This document shows, piece after piece, positions 35,576 to 44,926 of a stretch of DNA of 64,000 nt. The notes beneath the pieces are model-generated. The model did no database searches, was not told where the DNA came from, and worked only from the letters and a program-made list of their open reading frames with translations. This DNA is from Clostridia bacterium. Lineage in GTDB: Bacteria; Bacillota; Limnochordia; DTU080; RSA5. A program made the position numbers and the translations under genes. Every line of letters begins with the position of its first letter. Position 1 is the first letter of the stretch. The stretch is taken from assembly GCA_002919235.1 (NCBI GenBank), contig PKEX01000011.1, forward strand, positions 62,001 through 126,000. Reading direction: 5' to 3'.

Positions 35576-36430
35576 TCAGTTCACCGATCCGGTGATGATC
35601 TCCAAGATCCGTTCGATGTCGTCCTGGCTGTAGTAGTCGATCTCGATACGCCCACGCTGGCCGTGCCGGATCACCCGCACTTTCGTGCCCAGCGAGCGCT
35701 GCAGCCGCTCCTCGATGTCCTGTACGAAGGGGTCCTTGGCCGGCGGCGCCGCCGCCCGGCGCTGCGGCGCCCGCTTTTTCGCGCCCTGGCGCACGTACTC
35801 CTCGATCGCCCGCACCGACCAGCCTTCTTCAATGACTCGCTGGGCCACCTTCAACCGCTCGGCGGACGACTCAATTGACAGCAACGCCTTCGCGTGCCCT
35901 GCCGAAAGCCGCCCCGCTGCGATCTCCGCCCGGAGTTCCGGCTCGATCTCCAAGAGCCGCAGCCGGTTCGCCACCGTCGACCGCTTCTTCCCGACCCGGT
36001 CGGCCACTTGCTCCTGGGTGAGCTGAAACTCCTCCATCAGCCGCCGGTATGCCTCGGCCTCCTCGATGGGGTTCAAATCCTCCCGCTGCAGGTTTTCGAC
36101 CAGCGCCATCTCCATGGCTTCCCGGTCGGAGAGCGGCCGGACCACCGCCGGAATGGTTCTCAAGCCCGCAAGCTGCGCCGCCCGCCAGCGGCGTTCGCCC
36201 ACCACCAGCTCATAGCGGCCTTCTACGGGACGCACGATAATGGGCTCCAGCACCCCGTGGGAGAGGATCGACTCTTTCAGCTCCTCCAGCTGATCCTCGC
36301 CGAACCACTTGCGGGGCTGCTCCGGATTCCGGTCGATCTGGTCGATGGGGATCTCCCTGATCGGCGTCTCCAGCCCGTCGGCCTCCGGAATCAGCGCCCG
36401 CAAGCCCCTCCCCAACGCTTTCCGGCTCAC
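35576..36430 (-). CDS. parB: Chromosome partitioning protein ParB (Spo0J)
   Basis: 284 residues. Begins with the short basic tail [11 protein letters not shown] that stimulates ParA ATPase. The CTP-binding region has [20 protein letters not shown] and GERRWRAAQ, then [16 protein letters not shown]. The helix-turn-helix that binds parS is [26 protein letters not shown]-terminal dimerisation segment last. Spreads as a CTP-dependent clamp from parS. Starts inside the parA stop (4-base overlap). Two perfect parS sites are 1.4-2.3 kb downstream. Confidence 0.96.
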   Translation of the reverse strand: MSRKALGRGLRALIPEADGLETPIREIPIDQIDRNPEQPRKWFGEDQLEELKESILSHGVLEPIIVRPVEGRYELVVGERRWRAAQLAGLRTIPAVVRPLSDREAMEMALVENLQREDLNPIEEAEAYRRLMEEFQLTQEQVADRVGKKRSTVANRLRLLEIEPELRAEIAAGRLSAGHAKALLSIESSAERLKVAQRVIEEGWSVRAIEEYVRQGAKKRAPQRRAAAPPAKDPFVQDIEERLQRSLGTKVRVIRHGQRGRIEIDYYSQDDIERILEIITGSVN

Positions 36431-37191
36431 CTGGACAACACCTCCTCCGCCAAGGCCCGGTACGCCTCGGCCCCTTTGGAACGGTCGTCGTACAAGACGA
36501 TGGGTTTGCCAAAGCTCGGCGCCTCGCTCAAGCGCACGTTCCGGGGGATCACGGTATCGTACACCTTGACCCGGTCGCTGAAGAACGCCTTGACGTCCTC
36601 TAGCACGGCCTGCGACAGGTTGGTCCGGGGGTCAAACATGGTGACCACCACACCGTCGATCTGCAGCCCGGGATTGAGATGCCGCTGCACCATTTCAATG
36701 GTGTTCATCAGCTGGCTCAACCCCTCCAGCGCGTAGTACTCGCTCTGGATGGGGATCAACACGGCGTGGGCCGCCGTCAACGCGTTGATGGTGAGCAGCC
36801 CCAGCGACGGGGGAGAGTCGATCAGAATGAAGTCGAACTGGTCCACCGCCGGCTCCAGGGCCCGCTTCAGCCGGTACTCCCGCGACATCTGCGGCACGAG
36901 CTCGACTTCGGCTCCCGCCAGCGCGATGGTGGCCGGCGCCGCAAAAAGCCCTTCCACTTCCGTAGGCCGGATCACGTCCTCGATCCGCATTCCGCCGATG
37001 AGGACCGAGTAGATGCAGTGCTCCACCTCCGGCTTCTCAATGCCCAACCCGCTGGTGGCGTTTCCCTGCGGGTCCAGGTCGACCACCAGCACCTTCCGGC
37101 CGGCGCAGGCCAGATACGCACCGAGGTTGACCGCCGTCGTGCTCTTGCCGACGCCACCCTTCTGGTTCACGATGGCTATGACGCGTCCCAA
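36427..37191 (-). CDS. parA: Chromosome partitioning ATPase ParA (Soj)
   Basis: 254 residues. The deviant Walker A box is [17 protein letters not shown] at residues 8-24, followed by [15 protein letters not shown] and [16 protein letters not shown]. Binds DNA as an ATP dimer and is released by ParB; in Bacillus it also tunes DnaA. It follows noc by three bases and overlaps parB by four, so noc-parA-parB is one transcription unit. Confidence 0.97.
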   Translation of the reverse strand: MGRVIAIVNQKGGVGKSTTAVNLGAYLACAGRKVLVVDLDPQGNATSGLGIEKPEVEHCIYSVLIGGMRIEDVIRPTEVEGLFAAPATIALAGAEVELVPQMSREYRLKRALEPAVDQFDFILIDSPPSLGLLTINALTAAHAVLIPIQSEYYALEGLSQLMNTIEMVQRHLNPGLQIDGVVVTMFDPRTNLSQAVLEDVKAFFSDRVKVYDTVIPRNVRLSEAPSFGKPIVLYDDRSKGAEAYRALAEEVLSR

Positions 37192-37194
37192 GCC

Positions 37195-38136
37195 TCAGCG
37201 GCCTCCTTTGTCCCGGTGGTGAATACGAATTCGTATTTCGACGAAAGTTCCTTCATCAACTTCCTCGAACTCCACCTTTGCGCCGTTCGCGCTCATCTGG
37301 TCCACCAGCTTCTTCACGCTGTTTCGCAGGAGCCGGTAGTCCTTGAACACGCCCTTCATCGACTGCCGGCGCCGCTTTCCGTCGCCGCCCAGCCTCTCCT
37401 GGATCATCCGCTCGATCAAAAGCTCGGTTTCCCGCACGTTAAGCCGGCGCCGGCTGACCGTCTCCACAACCTTGAGCTGCGCTTCCGTCGACTCGAGCCG
37501 GAGGAGGGCGCGCGCGTGGCGCTCGGAGAGCATTTCCCGGGAAATAAGCTCCCGCACCGGCTCCTCAAGCCGCAGCAGCCGCAGCTTGTTCGCGATGGCT
37601 GACTGGCTTTTCCCGAGAAACTTGGCCAGTTCTTCCTGGGTGAGGCCAAACTCCTCCAACAGCCGCCTGTACCCTTCGGCCTCCTCGAAGAAGCTCAGAT
37701 CCGCCCGCTGAAGGTTCTCGATCAGCGCGAGCGCCGCCACCTCCGAGTCGGGCAAATCCCGCACCACGGCAGGAATCCGCTCCCATCCCAACAGGCGGCA
37801 GGCCCGGTACCGCCGTTCCCCCACTACCAGCTCATATCCCTCATCCTTAGGCCGCACCACCACGGGGTGAAGGATGCCGTGCTCGCGGATGGAGGCCGCG
37901 AGTTCCTCAAGCTGCTCCTCGGAGAACTCCCGGCGCGGCTGGTACGGATTGGGCCAGATCCGGTCCACGGGAAGGGAAAGCACTTCCTCACGCCAGGCAG
38001 CCATCTCGCCGCCGGCCGCGTTCTCTTGCGGCCGGGCGCTACCGCTCTTGCCCTTCGCGCGCAGAAGATCCCCTAGACGCACCCACTGCACCCCATTTCG
38101 GACTGTGGACGATGCCTGGTTTCGAGAAACCCACAT
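37195..38136 (-). CDS. noc: Nucleoid occlusion protein Noc
   Basis: 313 residues. A ParB paralogue: NPYQPRREFSEEQLEELA, HGILHPVVVRP, GERRYRACRLLG, ENLQRADLSFFEEAEGYRRL, and helix-turn-helix LTQEELAKFLGKSQSAIANKLRLLRL. Position between rsmG and parA is that of Noc in Bacillus. The identity is supported by a perfect Noc-binding palindrome inside this very gene and another about 5 kb away. The N-terminal 35 residues are variable; in Noc this segment binds membrane. AGAGGAAAGG stands before the ATG. Prevents division over the nucleoid. Confidence 0.93.
   Translation of the reverse strand: MWVSRNQASSTVRNGVQWVRLGDLLRAKGKSGSARPQENAAGGEMAAWREEVLSLPVDRIWPNPYQPRREFSEEQLEELAASIREHGILHPVVVRPKDEGYELVVGERRYRACRLLGWERIPAVVRDLPDSEVAALALIENLQRADLSFFEEAEGYRRLLEEFGLTQEELAKFLGKSQSAIANKLRLLRLEEPVRELISREMLSERHARALLRLESTEAQLKVVETVSRRRLNVRETELLIERMIQERLGGDGKRRRQSMKGVFKDYRLLRNSVKKLVDQMSANGAKVEFEEVDEGTFVEIRIRIHHRDKGGR
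37532..37545. promoter_or_regulatory. Perfect Noc-binding sequence inside noc
   Basis: ATTTCCCGGGAAAT, the full 14-bp Noc consensus, lies within the C-terminal half of the noc reading frame (codons for SREML and neighbours). Codon usage alone would not require this palindrome. Confidence 0.85.
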
Positions 38137-38199
38137 CCTTTCCTCTTTCTGGGGGATCCAGGGGGGACGGGCACGCCGGCGCGCCGGCGCTTTCCGGCT

Positions 38200-38233
38200 G
38201 TCGAGGCAGGATCGGGGTCGAGGCAGGACCGGG
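38200..38233. repeat. Tandem 17-bp repeat between rsmG and noc
   Basis: GTCGAGGCAGGATCGGG followed directly by GTCGAGGCAGGACCGGG, one mismatch. It lies between the rsmG stop and the noc start, upstream of the noc ribosome-binding site on the minus strand. No function is evident. Confidence 0.6.
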
Positions 38234-38234
38234 A

Positions 38235-39047
38235 TCAGACCAGCGGCCGGCGGGAGGGGATGCCGGGTCGCCGGGGATACGAAGCAGGGGTGGGCCGCTC
38301 TTTTTCCACCGCGATCAGCGCCCGCCGCCCGGCGTCCAGCGGCAGCCGGATCTCGCGCACGTGATCGACGCGGCCCCCGAGGATCTCCAGCGCCTTGCGG
38401 GATGCCGCCAGTTCGTCCTGGTAATCGGGGCCTTTCATGGCGATGAACCAACCGCCCACCCGGCAGAGGGGCAAGGCGTACTCCAGCAGCACGGCGAGGG
38501 GCGCGACCGCCCGGGCCACCACCACGTCGTGCTCCTCGCGCCATCCGGGCTCCTTTCCCAGCTCTTCCGCCCGGCCGTGCCGGACGCTGGCGCCCACCCC
38601 CAGCTTCTCCACCACGGAAGCCAGGAAAGCCACCTTCTTGCCGGCGGCGTCCACCAGGCGCACCCTCAAGTCGGGGCGGGCCAACGCCACCACCATTCCG
38701 GGAAAGCCGCCCCCGCTCCCGAGGTCGCAAACGGCGCCGCCCCGAGGCCACTGGCCGGCCAGAAGGCAGGTGAGGGAATCGCACACGTGTTTGACGGCGG
38801 CCTCCCGGGCCCCGGTGATGGCCGTCAAGTTGAGGCGCTGGTTGGCTTGCACCACCTCGACGACGAACCGTGCGATGCGCTCCTTGACGTCCGGCGCGAG
38901 AAGGGAGGCCAGGGGAGAAAAGACAGGATCCGCCAGCGCCTGGTCGAGCCAGCGGCTGAACTCCGCGGCGTACGACGGCGGGTCAAACCCGCTGCCGCAC
39001 CCAGGGGAAGACGCGTGGTGCTCGCGCCCTTCAGCCACGGGTCGCAA
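38235..39047 (-). CDS. rsmG: 16S rRNA (guanine527-N7)-methyltransferase
   Basis: 270 residues. VCDLGSGGGFPGMVVALARPDLRVRLVD holds the SAM-binding loop and acidic residue, followed by KKVAFL and RAEELG; FIAMKG is the later conserved motif. N7-methylates G527 of 16S rRNA. The start is taken as the TTG at 39047, overlapping mnmG by 17 bases; a GTG at 39038 is possible. It stands between mnmG and noc, as in Bacillus. Confidence 0.94.
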   Translation of the reverse strand: MRPVAEGREHHASSPGCGSGFDPPSYAAEFSRWLDQALADPVFSPLASLLAPDVKERIARFVVEVVQANQRLNLTAITGAREAAVKHVCDSLTCLLAGQWPRGGAVCDLGSGGGFPGMVVALARPDLRVRLVDAAGKKVAFLASVVEKLGVGASVRHGRAEELGKEPGWREEHDVVVARAVAPLAVLLEYALPLCRVGGWFIAMKGPDYQDELAASRKALEILGGRVDHVREIRLPLDAGRRALIAVEKERPTPASYPRRPGIPSRRPLV

Positions 39048-40932
39048 CCGCCTTTGCCTGGGGCCTGCCGCCCCGGGCGTGGAGGTAGACCAACAGGACC
39101 GAGATGTCCGCGGGCGACACCCCGGAGATGCGGGCCGCCTGGCCGATGGACCGGGGGCGGATCATGGACAGCTTCTCGCACGCCTCCCGGGAGAGGCCGG
39201 GGATCGCAAAGTAGTCGAGCCCGTCCGGGATGGCTTTCGCCTCCAGGCGGCGGAAGCGTTCCACCTGTTCCTCCTGCTTGGCGATGTACCCTTCGTACTT
39301 CACTTCGATCTCCACCTGGCGGCTGATGGCTTCATCCACGTCCGCCAAGCCCGGGTCTACCTCCACCAGCTTCGCCCACGTGATCTCGGGCCGCTTCAAG
39401 AGCTCGGCCAGCGTCAGCGCCTGCCCTGGCCGCAGCGGCTGCGTGCCCAGGCGCCTCAGCACCTCCTGGACCGCTTCCGTGCAGCCGACGCGAGATGCGC
39501 CCAGCCGCTCCCGCACGGCCTCCACGGCCGACCAGCGTTCCTCGAAGACGCGGTAGCGCTCGTCGGTGACCAGGCCGATCTGCCGGCCGATGGGGGTCAG
39601 GCGCTTGTCGGCGTTGTCGTGACGCAGCAGCAGCCGGTACTCCGCCCGGCTGGTCAGCATCCGGTACGGCTCGTTGGTCCCCTTGGTCACCAGGTCGTCG
39701 ATGAGCACCCCGATGTAGGCCTGCGAACGGTCGAGGATGAGGGGCTCCTCGCCCCGAACGAACCGGGCCGCGTTGATGCCGGCCACGATCCCTTGCGCCG
39801 CGGCCTCCTCGTAACCCGTCGTCCCGTTGACCTGGCCTGCGGTGAACAACCCCACCACGCTCTTGGTCATCAGCGAGGCGTCGATCTGAGTCGGCACCAG
39901 GGCATCGTATTCGATCGCGTACCCGTACCGCAGGATTTCCACGTTCTCGAGGCCAGGGATGGTCCGGAGAAACTGGTCCTGCACCTCCCTGGGCAGGCTG
40001 GTGGACACCCCGGCCAGGTACATCTCCTCCGAATCCCATCCCTCGGGTTCGATGAACACCTGGTGCCGCTCCTTATCCGGAAACATCTTGAGCTTGGCCT
40101 CGATGGACGGGCAGTAACGGGGGCCGGGGCCCGTGATGGCACCGCTGTACATGGCTGCCCGGTGCATGTTGGCGTGGATGATCTCGTGGGTCCGGCTGTT
40201 GGTGTACGTGATCCAGCAGAGCGCCTGCGGCCGCCGGATTTTGCCCGTCATGAACGAAAAGCCTTCCGGATCGGGGTCGCCGGCCAGCGGCTCCAACTTT
40301 TCGTAGGCGATGCTGTCCCGCCTTACCCGCGCCGGCGTTCCCGTCTTGAAGCGGACCAGCTCAAACCCGTGGTCCCGCAAGGACGCCGAAAGCCGGTTGG
40401 TCGTCTTCTCCCCCCGGGGCCCGGACTCGAAGTTCACCTCGCCGATGTGCACGCGCGCGTTCATGTAGGTGCCGGTGGTCAAGATCACCGCCGGGGCGAA
40501 ATAACGCTGGCCTTCCTTGGTCGCCACTCCCAGGACGCGCCCCCGCTCCACCAGGAGCTCCGAGACGGTTCCCTGCCGGAGCTCAAGGCGGGGCTGGCGC
40601 TCCAACACCCGCCGCATCCGTTCGCTGTAGGCGAAGCGGTCGGCCTGCGCCCTGAGGGTCTGCACCGCCGGGCCCTTGCTGGTGTTGAGGGTCCGGAGCT
40701 GCATGCACGTGGCGTCGATGTTCAAGGCCATCTCGCCGCCCAAGGCGTCGATCTCCCGCACCAGCTGGCCCTTGGCGGGGCCGCCGATGGACGGGTTGCA
40801 CGGCATGCTGGCGACCCCGCGCAGGCTGAGGGTCAGCGCCAGCGTGCGCATGCCCAGCCGGGCCGCGGCCAGTGCCGCCTCGGCTCCTGCGTGGCCCGCG
40901 CCCACCACGATCACGTCAAATCGCTCCGACAT
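39031..40932 (-). CDS. mnmG: tRNA uridine-5-carboxymethylaminomethyl synthesis enzyme MnmG
   Basis: About 633 residues, normal length. The FAD site is VVVGAGHAGAEAAL at the start, then PCNPSIGGPAKG, GTYMNARVHIGE and GQVNGTTGYEEAAAQG. With MnmE it modifies U34 of tRNAs reading split codon boxes. ATG 40932 is preferred, nine bases after GGAGGTG; an ATG three codons earlier is possible. It follows mnmE with a 111-base gap. Confidence 0.96.
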   Translation of the reverse strand: MSERFDVIVVGAGHAGAEAALAAARLGMRTLALTLSLRGVASMPCNPSIGGPAKGQLVREIDALGGEMALNIDATCMQLRTLNTSKGPAVQTLRAQADRFAYSERMRRVLERQPRLELRQGTVSELLVERGRVLGVATKEGQRYFAPAVILTTGTYMNARVHIGEVNFESGPRGEKTTNRLSASLRDHGFELVRFKTGTPARVRRDSIAYEKLEPLAGDPDPEGFSFMTGKIRRPQALCWITYTNSRTHEIIHANMHRAAMYSGAITGPGPRYCPSIEAKLKMFPDKERHQVFIEPEGWDSEEMYLAGVSTSLPREVQDQFLRTIPGLENVEILRYGYAIEYDALVPTQIDASLMTKSVVGLFTAGQVNGTTGYEEAAAQGIVAGINAARFVRGEEPLILDRSQAYIGVLIDDLVTKGTNEPYRMLTSRAEYRLLLRHDNADKRLTPIGRQIGLVTDERYRVFEERWSAVEAVRERLGASRVGCTEAVQEVLRRLGTQPLRPGQALTLAELLKRPEITWAKLVEVDPGLADVDEAISRQVEIEVKYEGYIAKQEEQVERFRRLEAKAIPDGLDYFAIPGLSREACEKLSMIRPRSIGQAARISGVSPADISVLLVYLHARGGRPQAKAVATRG

Positions 40933-41042
40933 CCTCATCACCTCCCGGCCCGCGCGGGGGCCCTCCGGCGCCCCGGACTCTGGGGAGCGCCCTACCGCGC
41001 TTCACCGCGCTAATGTACACGAGAGACCGCCCTTTGACAACC

Positions 41043-42437
41043 TCACTTCCCTACGCAAAACTGGGCGAAAATGCGCGCGACCACCTCTTCGGACACGCTC
41101 TCTCCGGTCACCTGTCCGAGCGCTTCCAGCGCCTCCTGCAGGTCGACGCTGACCAGGTCCAGCGGGAGCCCCCGGGCGATGGTCTCGCCCGCGTCCTCCA
41201 GCGCCCGCCGGGCCGCTGCCAGCGCTCCCCGGTGGCGCGCCCGGGTGACGAGGATCGCAGAGGGCGCGCCGCCTTGGCCCAGAACCTGGGCGGCCGCCGT
41301 TTCTTCCAGCCGCGCCAGGCCTTCGCCGGTCACGGCGCTCACCCAGACGACGGGCCAGGGGCCCGCGAGCCGCTCCACCGCGGCCTGCTCCAGCACCCGG
41401 GGAAGGTCGCACTTGTTCACGGCCACCAGCACCCGGGCGCCTGCCCCCGCCTGCCTCACCAGCTCCGCCACCTCCAGGTCCTCCGGCGCCAGCGCCTCCG
41501 AGCCGTCGAGCACGATCAAGACCAGGTCTGCGCCGGCCACGGCCTGCCTCGTCCGCTCGACCCCGATGGCCTCCACGGGGTCGTCCGTCGCCCGGACTCC
41601 GGCGGTGTCCGCCAAGGTAAACGGGATCCCGCCCAAGAGGGCCCGCTCTTCGATGACGTCCCGGGTGGTCCCCGCGATGGGCGTGACGATGGCCCGCTCT
41701 TCGCCCAAGAGTGCGTTGAGCAGGCTCGACTTGCCCACGTTGGGGCGGCCGACGATGGCCAGCCGGATGCCGTCCCGGTAGATCCGGCCCGCGTCCGCCC
41801 CCGCCAGGAGCTGGTCGATCTCATCCACCAGGCGCTCGAGGCGCCTTTTCATCTCGCCCGGATCGACGTCCACCAGCCCCTCTTCGGGATAATCGATCAC
41901 CGCCTGCAGGTGGGCCAGGAGATCCAAGATCTCTTCCCTCTGGGCCGAGACCCGGGCCGACAGCCTCCCTTCCAGCTGCATCGCCGCGATCTGCGCCCCT
42001 TTGGGACTCTTCGCCCGCACCAGGTCAATGACGGCCTCCGCCTGGGCCAAATCCAGTTTGCCGTTGAGAAAAGCCCTCTTGGTGAACTCCCCGGGTTCGG
42101 CGGGCCTGGCCCCTTCCTGCAAGAGACGGGCCAGCACCTGCTGGAGGACCACCGGGCTCCCGTGGCAGTGGATCTCGACCACGTCCTCCCCCGTGTAGGT
42201 GCGGGGGGCTCGCATCACCGCCACCAAGGCCTCGTCCAGGACCCGGCCGCCTTCGTCCACCACCTTCCCGTGGACCAGCGAGTGGCTGGGCACTTGGGAC
42301 AGCCGCCGTGTCGACTGGACAACCCGCTCCGCGATGGCCACGGCCCCGGGCCCGCTCATGCGGACGATCCCGATGGCCCCTTCGCCGGGCGGCGTCGCAA
42401 TGGCGGCGATGGTGTCCTGCACCGTGCCGGCACGCAC
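41043..42437 (-). CDS. mnmE: tRNA uridine-5-carboxymethylaminomethyl synthesis GTPase MnmE
   Basis: 464 residues. N-terminal TrmE domain with DTIAAIATPPGEGAIGIVRMSG. The G domain has GRPNVGKSSLLNALLG, DTAGVR and NKCD. The protein ends FCVGK, the conserved C-terminal cysteine motif (CxGK). Works as a complex with MnmG. Starts with GTG. Upstream a strong terminator ends the yidC-jag transcript. Confidence 0.96.
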   Translation of the reverse strand: MRAGTVQDTIAAIATPPGEGAIGIVRMSGPGAVAIAERVVQSTRRLSQVPSHSLVHGKVVDEGGRVLDEALVAVMRAPRTYTGEDVVEIHCHGSPVVLQQVLARLLQEGARPAEPGEFTKRAFLNGKLDLAQAEAVIDLVRAKSPKGAQIAAMQLEGRLSARVSAQREEILDLLAHLQAVIDYPEEGLVDVDPGEMKRRLERLVDEIDQLLAGADAGRIYRDGIRLAIVGRPNVGKSSLLNALLGEERAIVTPIAGTTRDVIEERALLGGIPFTLADTAGVRATDDPVEAIGVERTRQAVAGADLVLIVLDGSEALAPEDLEVAELVRQAGAGARVLVAVNKCDLPRVLEQAAVERLAGPWPVVWVSAVTGEGLARLEETAAAQVLGQGGAPSAILVTRARHRGALAAARRALEDAGETIARGLPLDLVSVDLQEALEALGQVTGESVSEEVVARIFAQFCVGK

Positions 42438-42451
42438 GCGCCGTCACCCCC

Positions 42452-42489
42452 GAACAAACAGGCCCCCTCCCCGGAACGGGAAGGAGGCC
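42452..42489 (-). terminator. Terminator after jag
   Basis: A 13-bp stem with two G-T pairs (42489-42477 with 42473-42461) has a three-base loop and is followed by TGTTTGTTC on the minus strand. It lies between the jag stop and the mnmE start. Confidence 0.8.
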
Positions 42490-42526
42490 GGACTCAAGCT
42501 GCGTTCCAGCTCGCCGATGACGCGCC

Positions 42527-43162
42527 CTACCGCCGCTTCGGCACGATCACGACCCGGCGGTACGGCTCTTCCCCTTCGCTCCTGGTCTCCACCTCGTCGT
42601 CGTCGGCCAGGGCCAGGTGGACGATGCGCCGTTCGAGAGCGCTCATGGGCTCCAAAACCGTCTTCCGCCGCTCAGTCTTGGCCTTCTTCGCCAGCCGCGC
42701 GGCCAGGTTCCGCAAGGTCTCGGCCCTCTTTTCCCGGTACCCCTCCGCGTCCAGGACGATGCGCGCCCTGGGACCCGGCTTCTTGTTGGCCACGACGTTG
42801 ACCAGGTATTGGATGGCATCCAGCGTCTGCCCCCGCCGGCCGATGACCACGCCCATGCGGCGACCGGTGAGGCGGATGTACACCAGCCGGTCCTCGCCTT
42901 CCTCCACGGAGATCTCGGCCTGCACGCCCATGCGCTCCAGCAGCCCGGCCAGGAAAGCCTTCGCCGCTTCGATCTTTTCGTCCAGCGAGTTCCTCAGGGT
43001 GACCCGGACCCGGGCCGGCCGGGCGCCCACAAGACCCAGAAATCCCTTGGAGCCGATATCCAGCACTTCGATGTCGACGTCTTCTCTCTCCGCCCCCAGC
43101 GCTTCCAGCGCCAGGGCGATGGCCTCGTCTACGGTCTTGCCCGTCTTTTCCACGGAATTCAC
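42527..43162 (-). CDS. jag: RNA-binding protein Jag/KhpB (SpoIIIJ-associated)
   Basis: 211 residues. The Jag-N domain at about 1-55 (VDEAIALALEALGAEREDVD, SKGFLGLVGARPARV), a KH domain with MGVVIGRRGQTLDAIQYLVN, and an R3H domain with PMSALERRIVHLALADDD. RNA-binding protein linked to cell-wall elongation in Gram-positives. The gene overlaps the yidC stop by four bases. Confidence 0.95.
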   Translation of the reverse strand: MNSVEKTGKTVDEAIALALEALGAEREDVDIEVLDIGSKGFLGLVGARPARVRVTLRNSLDEKIEAAKAFLAGLLERMGVQAEISVEEGEDRLVYIRLTGRRMGVVIGRRGQTLDAIQYLVNVVANKKPGPRARIVLDAEGYREKRAETLRNLAARLAKKAKTERRKTVLEPMSALERRIVHLALADDDEVETRSEGEEPYRRVVIVPKRR

Positions 43163-43815
43163 TTGGCTTTGGCCCCCCCTTCAACAGCGGGCGCCATGGT
43201 CTTGCTCAACACGTACTGCTGGGCGATGGAGAAGATATTGTTCACCACCCAGTACAAGACCAGGCCCGACGGGAACTGGATGGAAATCCACGCGAGGAAC
43301 ACCGGCATGATGTACAGCATCATCTTTTGCGACGGATCGCCCGTCGACGTCATCGCGGACATGAAATAGGTCGTCACGCCGGACAGGATCGGCAGGAGGT
43401 ACGTGGGATCGGGATCGGTCAGCGTCCAGATGAGGAATCCCGCGCCCACGCCTTCAAACGTGTACGTCCGCAGCACGGTGAACAGCGCATACAAAACGGG
43501 CAGCTGGATCAGCACCGGAAGGCAGCCGCCGAACGGGTTGACCCCTTTCTCCCGGTACAGCTCGAGGACTCTCCGGTTGTACTCCTCCGGTTTATCCTTG
43601 TATTTCTTCTGGATTTCGAGGAGCTTGGGCTGGAGTTCCTTCATGGCCAGCATCGACTGGGTCTGCTTGCGCGTCAGGGGAAAGAGGAGAAGCCGAACCA
43701 GCACGGTGAGAAGGATGATCGCGACGCCGGCGTTTCCGGTGGTCTGGGCCAGCCACACCAAGACCGCCTGGATTCCCGCCGGCAGCCATCCGAAAAACGA
43801 GTCAAAGAAGCCCAA
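43159..43815 (-). CDS. yidC: Membrane protein insertase YidC/Oxa1
   Basis: 218 residues. Short Gram-positive YidC without the large periplasmic domain. Five membrane segments. LTVLVRLLLFPLTRKQTQSM holds the positively charged groove arginine. KYKDKPEEYNRRVLELYREKGVNPFGGCLPVLIQLPVLYALF is the cytoplasmic loop and next segment. No lipobox cysteine at the N-terminus, so not a lipoprotein. Downstream of rnpA-yidD. Confidence 0.95.
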   Translation of the reverse strand: MGFFDSFFGWLPAGIQAVLVWLAQTTGNAGVAIILLTVLVRLLLFPLTRKQTQSMLAMKELQPKLLEIQKKYKDKPEEYNRRVLELYREKGVNPFGGCLPVLIQLPVLYALFTVLRTYTFEGVGAGFLIWTLTDPDPTYLLPILSGVTTYFMSAMTSTGDPSQKMMLYIMPVFLAWISIQFPSGLVLYWVVNNIFSIAQQYVLSKTMAPAVEGGAKAK

Positions 43816-43833
43816 TCAGCCCGCCTCCATTTC

Positions 43834-44100
43834 CTACCGGACCGGGTCGTAGCCGCCGGGGTGCCATGGGTGGCAGCGCAGGAGGCGGCGCACACCCATG
43901 TACCCCCCTTTCAGCAGCCCGTAGCGCAGCAGGGCCTGGCGCGTGTACTCGGAGCACGAGGGATAAAAGCGGCATCTCCTTGGAAACAGAGGCGAAATCG
44001 CCTTCTGGTATACCCGGATCGCGCCGGCCAGCAGGCGGCGCGGCCAAAGGAGGGGGGAGCTGGAATGGATCGATGAACTCGCAAACCGTCTTCCCATCAA
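43834..44100 (-). CDS. yidD: Membrane protein insertion efficiency factor YidD
   Basis: 88 residues. [28 protein letters not shown] with its cysteine triplet, and [19 protein letters not shown], are diagnostic. Helps YidC-dependent insertion. Its ATG overlaps the rnpA stop by four bases, and yidC follows by 18 bases. Confidence 0.94.
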   Translation of the reverse strand: MMGRRFASSSIHSSSPLLWPRRLLAGAIRVYQKAISPLFPRRCRFYPSCSEYTRQALLRYGLLKGGYMGVRRLLRCHPWHPGGYDPVR

Positions 44101-44459
44101 CTCAGGTCCGCTTCTTTCGGTAAGAACTCGCCCTGCTCAAGGAGTTGGTACACGCCGTGCCTGAGAGGCCAATACCCTTCAAACTTTGCCCGGGTGCGCG
44201 CCGAAAACACGAAATCGTATCCGGGAGGAAGCTGCGAGGCGATGGGCAGCACGATGGCCCGCAGCCACCGTTTGACGCGATTTCGCTCCACCGCTTTGCC
44301 CACCTTCTTGCTGACTGCGAAACCCACCCTCGCCGGCTCGCTGTCGCCGCGGTGATAGGCATGAAGGACGGCCACCCGGTTCTTGTACGCTTGGCCCTGC
44401 CGGTAGCAGCGTTGAAATTCGTCCGGCCTCTTGAGAATCACCTTGCGCGCCGATGACAT
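44097..44459 (-). CDS. rnpA: Ribonuclease P protein component
   Basis: 120 residues. The RNR motif is [15 protein letters not shown] in the middle, with [13 protein letters not shown] just before; VFSARTRAK is the later conserved region. Protein cofactor of the tRNA-processing ribozyme. Follows rpmH by 63 bases. Confidence 0.95.
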   Translation of the reverse strand: MSSARKVILKRPDEFQRCYRQGQAYKNRVAVLHAYHRGDSEPARVGFAVSKKVGKAVERNRVKRWLRAIVLPIASQLPPGYDFVFSARTRAKFEGYWPLRHGVYQLLEQGEFLPKEADLS

Positions 44460-44522
44460 GTTCCACTGGCCTGCGGCCGAAAAAGAGCAGGCCCCGACAG
44501 GTCACGCCCCGAGGCCTCGCCC

Positions 44523-44657
44523 TCACGCGGTGAGACGCTTGCGGCCCTTGGCGCGCCGCCTCTTGAGGACGCGACGGCCCCCTTTGGTGCTCATGCGTAC
44601 GCGAAACCCATGGGTGCGTTTCCGGTACAGCTTCTTCGGCTGATACGTCCGTTTCAT
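44523..44657 (-). CDS. rpmH: 50S ribosomal protein L34
   Basis: 44 residues, the family size. [21 protein letters not shown], then [18 protein letters not shown]. First gene of the rpmH-rnpA-yidD-yidC-jag unit. GGAGGTG lies ten bases before the ATG and a consensus promoter 34 bases before that. Confidence 0.97.
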   Translation of the reverse strand: MKRTYQPKKLYRKRTHGFRVRMSTKGGRRVLKRRRAKGRKRLTA

Positions 44658-44690
44658 TCCCGAGCACACCTCCGCAAGGACACTATTCTC

Positions 44691-44720
44691 ATTATATCGT
44701 TGCCCTTTCAAACCGGTCAA
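44691..44720 (-). promoter_or_regulatory. rpmH promoter
   Basis: On the minus strand TTGACC (44720-44715), 18 bases, TATAAT (44696-44691), 34 bases upstream of rpmH. It drives rpmH leftwards away from the origin. Confidence 0.85.
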
Positions 44721-44838
44721 GTAATTCCCCTTCACGCCTCGGAAAGCCCTCACGGCCTCCGGCGGCGCTCTCGGACGCGCCCGCCCGGCAAGGCCCTCCT
44801 CAGGCGCAAGCCCGGCGTGCCAAACGGTTGTTCCTTCC

Positions 44839-44867
44839 TTGCGCGCCCCGCCAGCTTCTGGTACAAT
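44839..44867 (+). promoter_or_regulatory. Candidate dnaA promoter
   Basis: TTGCGC (44839-44844), 17 bases, TACAAT (44862-44867). The -10 is good, the -35 weak. The expected start is 44874, just before a strong palindrome, and about 490 bases before dnaA. Confidence 0.5.
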
Positions 44868-44875
44868 GGGAGCCG

Positions 44876-44905
44876 CCGAAAACGTCGATGCCATCGACGT
44901 TTCGG
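44876..44905. repeat. Near-perfect palindrome at the dnaA promoter start
   Basis: CCGAAAACGTCGATG, one base, CATCGACGTTTCGG: 14 paired positions with one bulged A, including a perfect ACGTCGATG-C-CATCGACGT core. It could be a protein operator or a hairpin at the extreme 5' end of the dnaA message. Confidence 0.65.
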
Positions 44906-44926
44906 CAATTTTGTTCTTCAGGGCTT

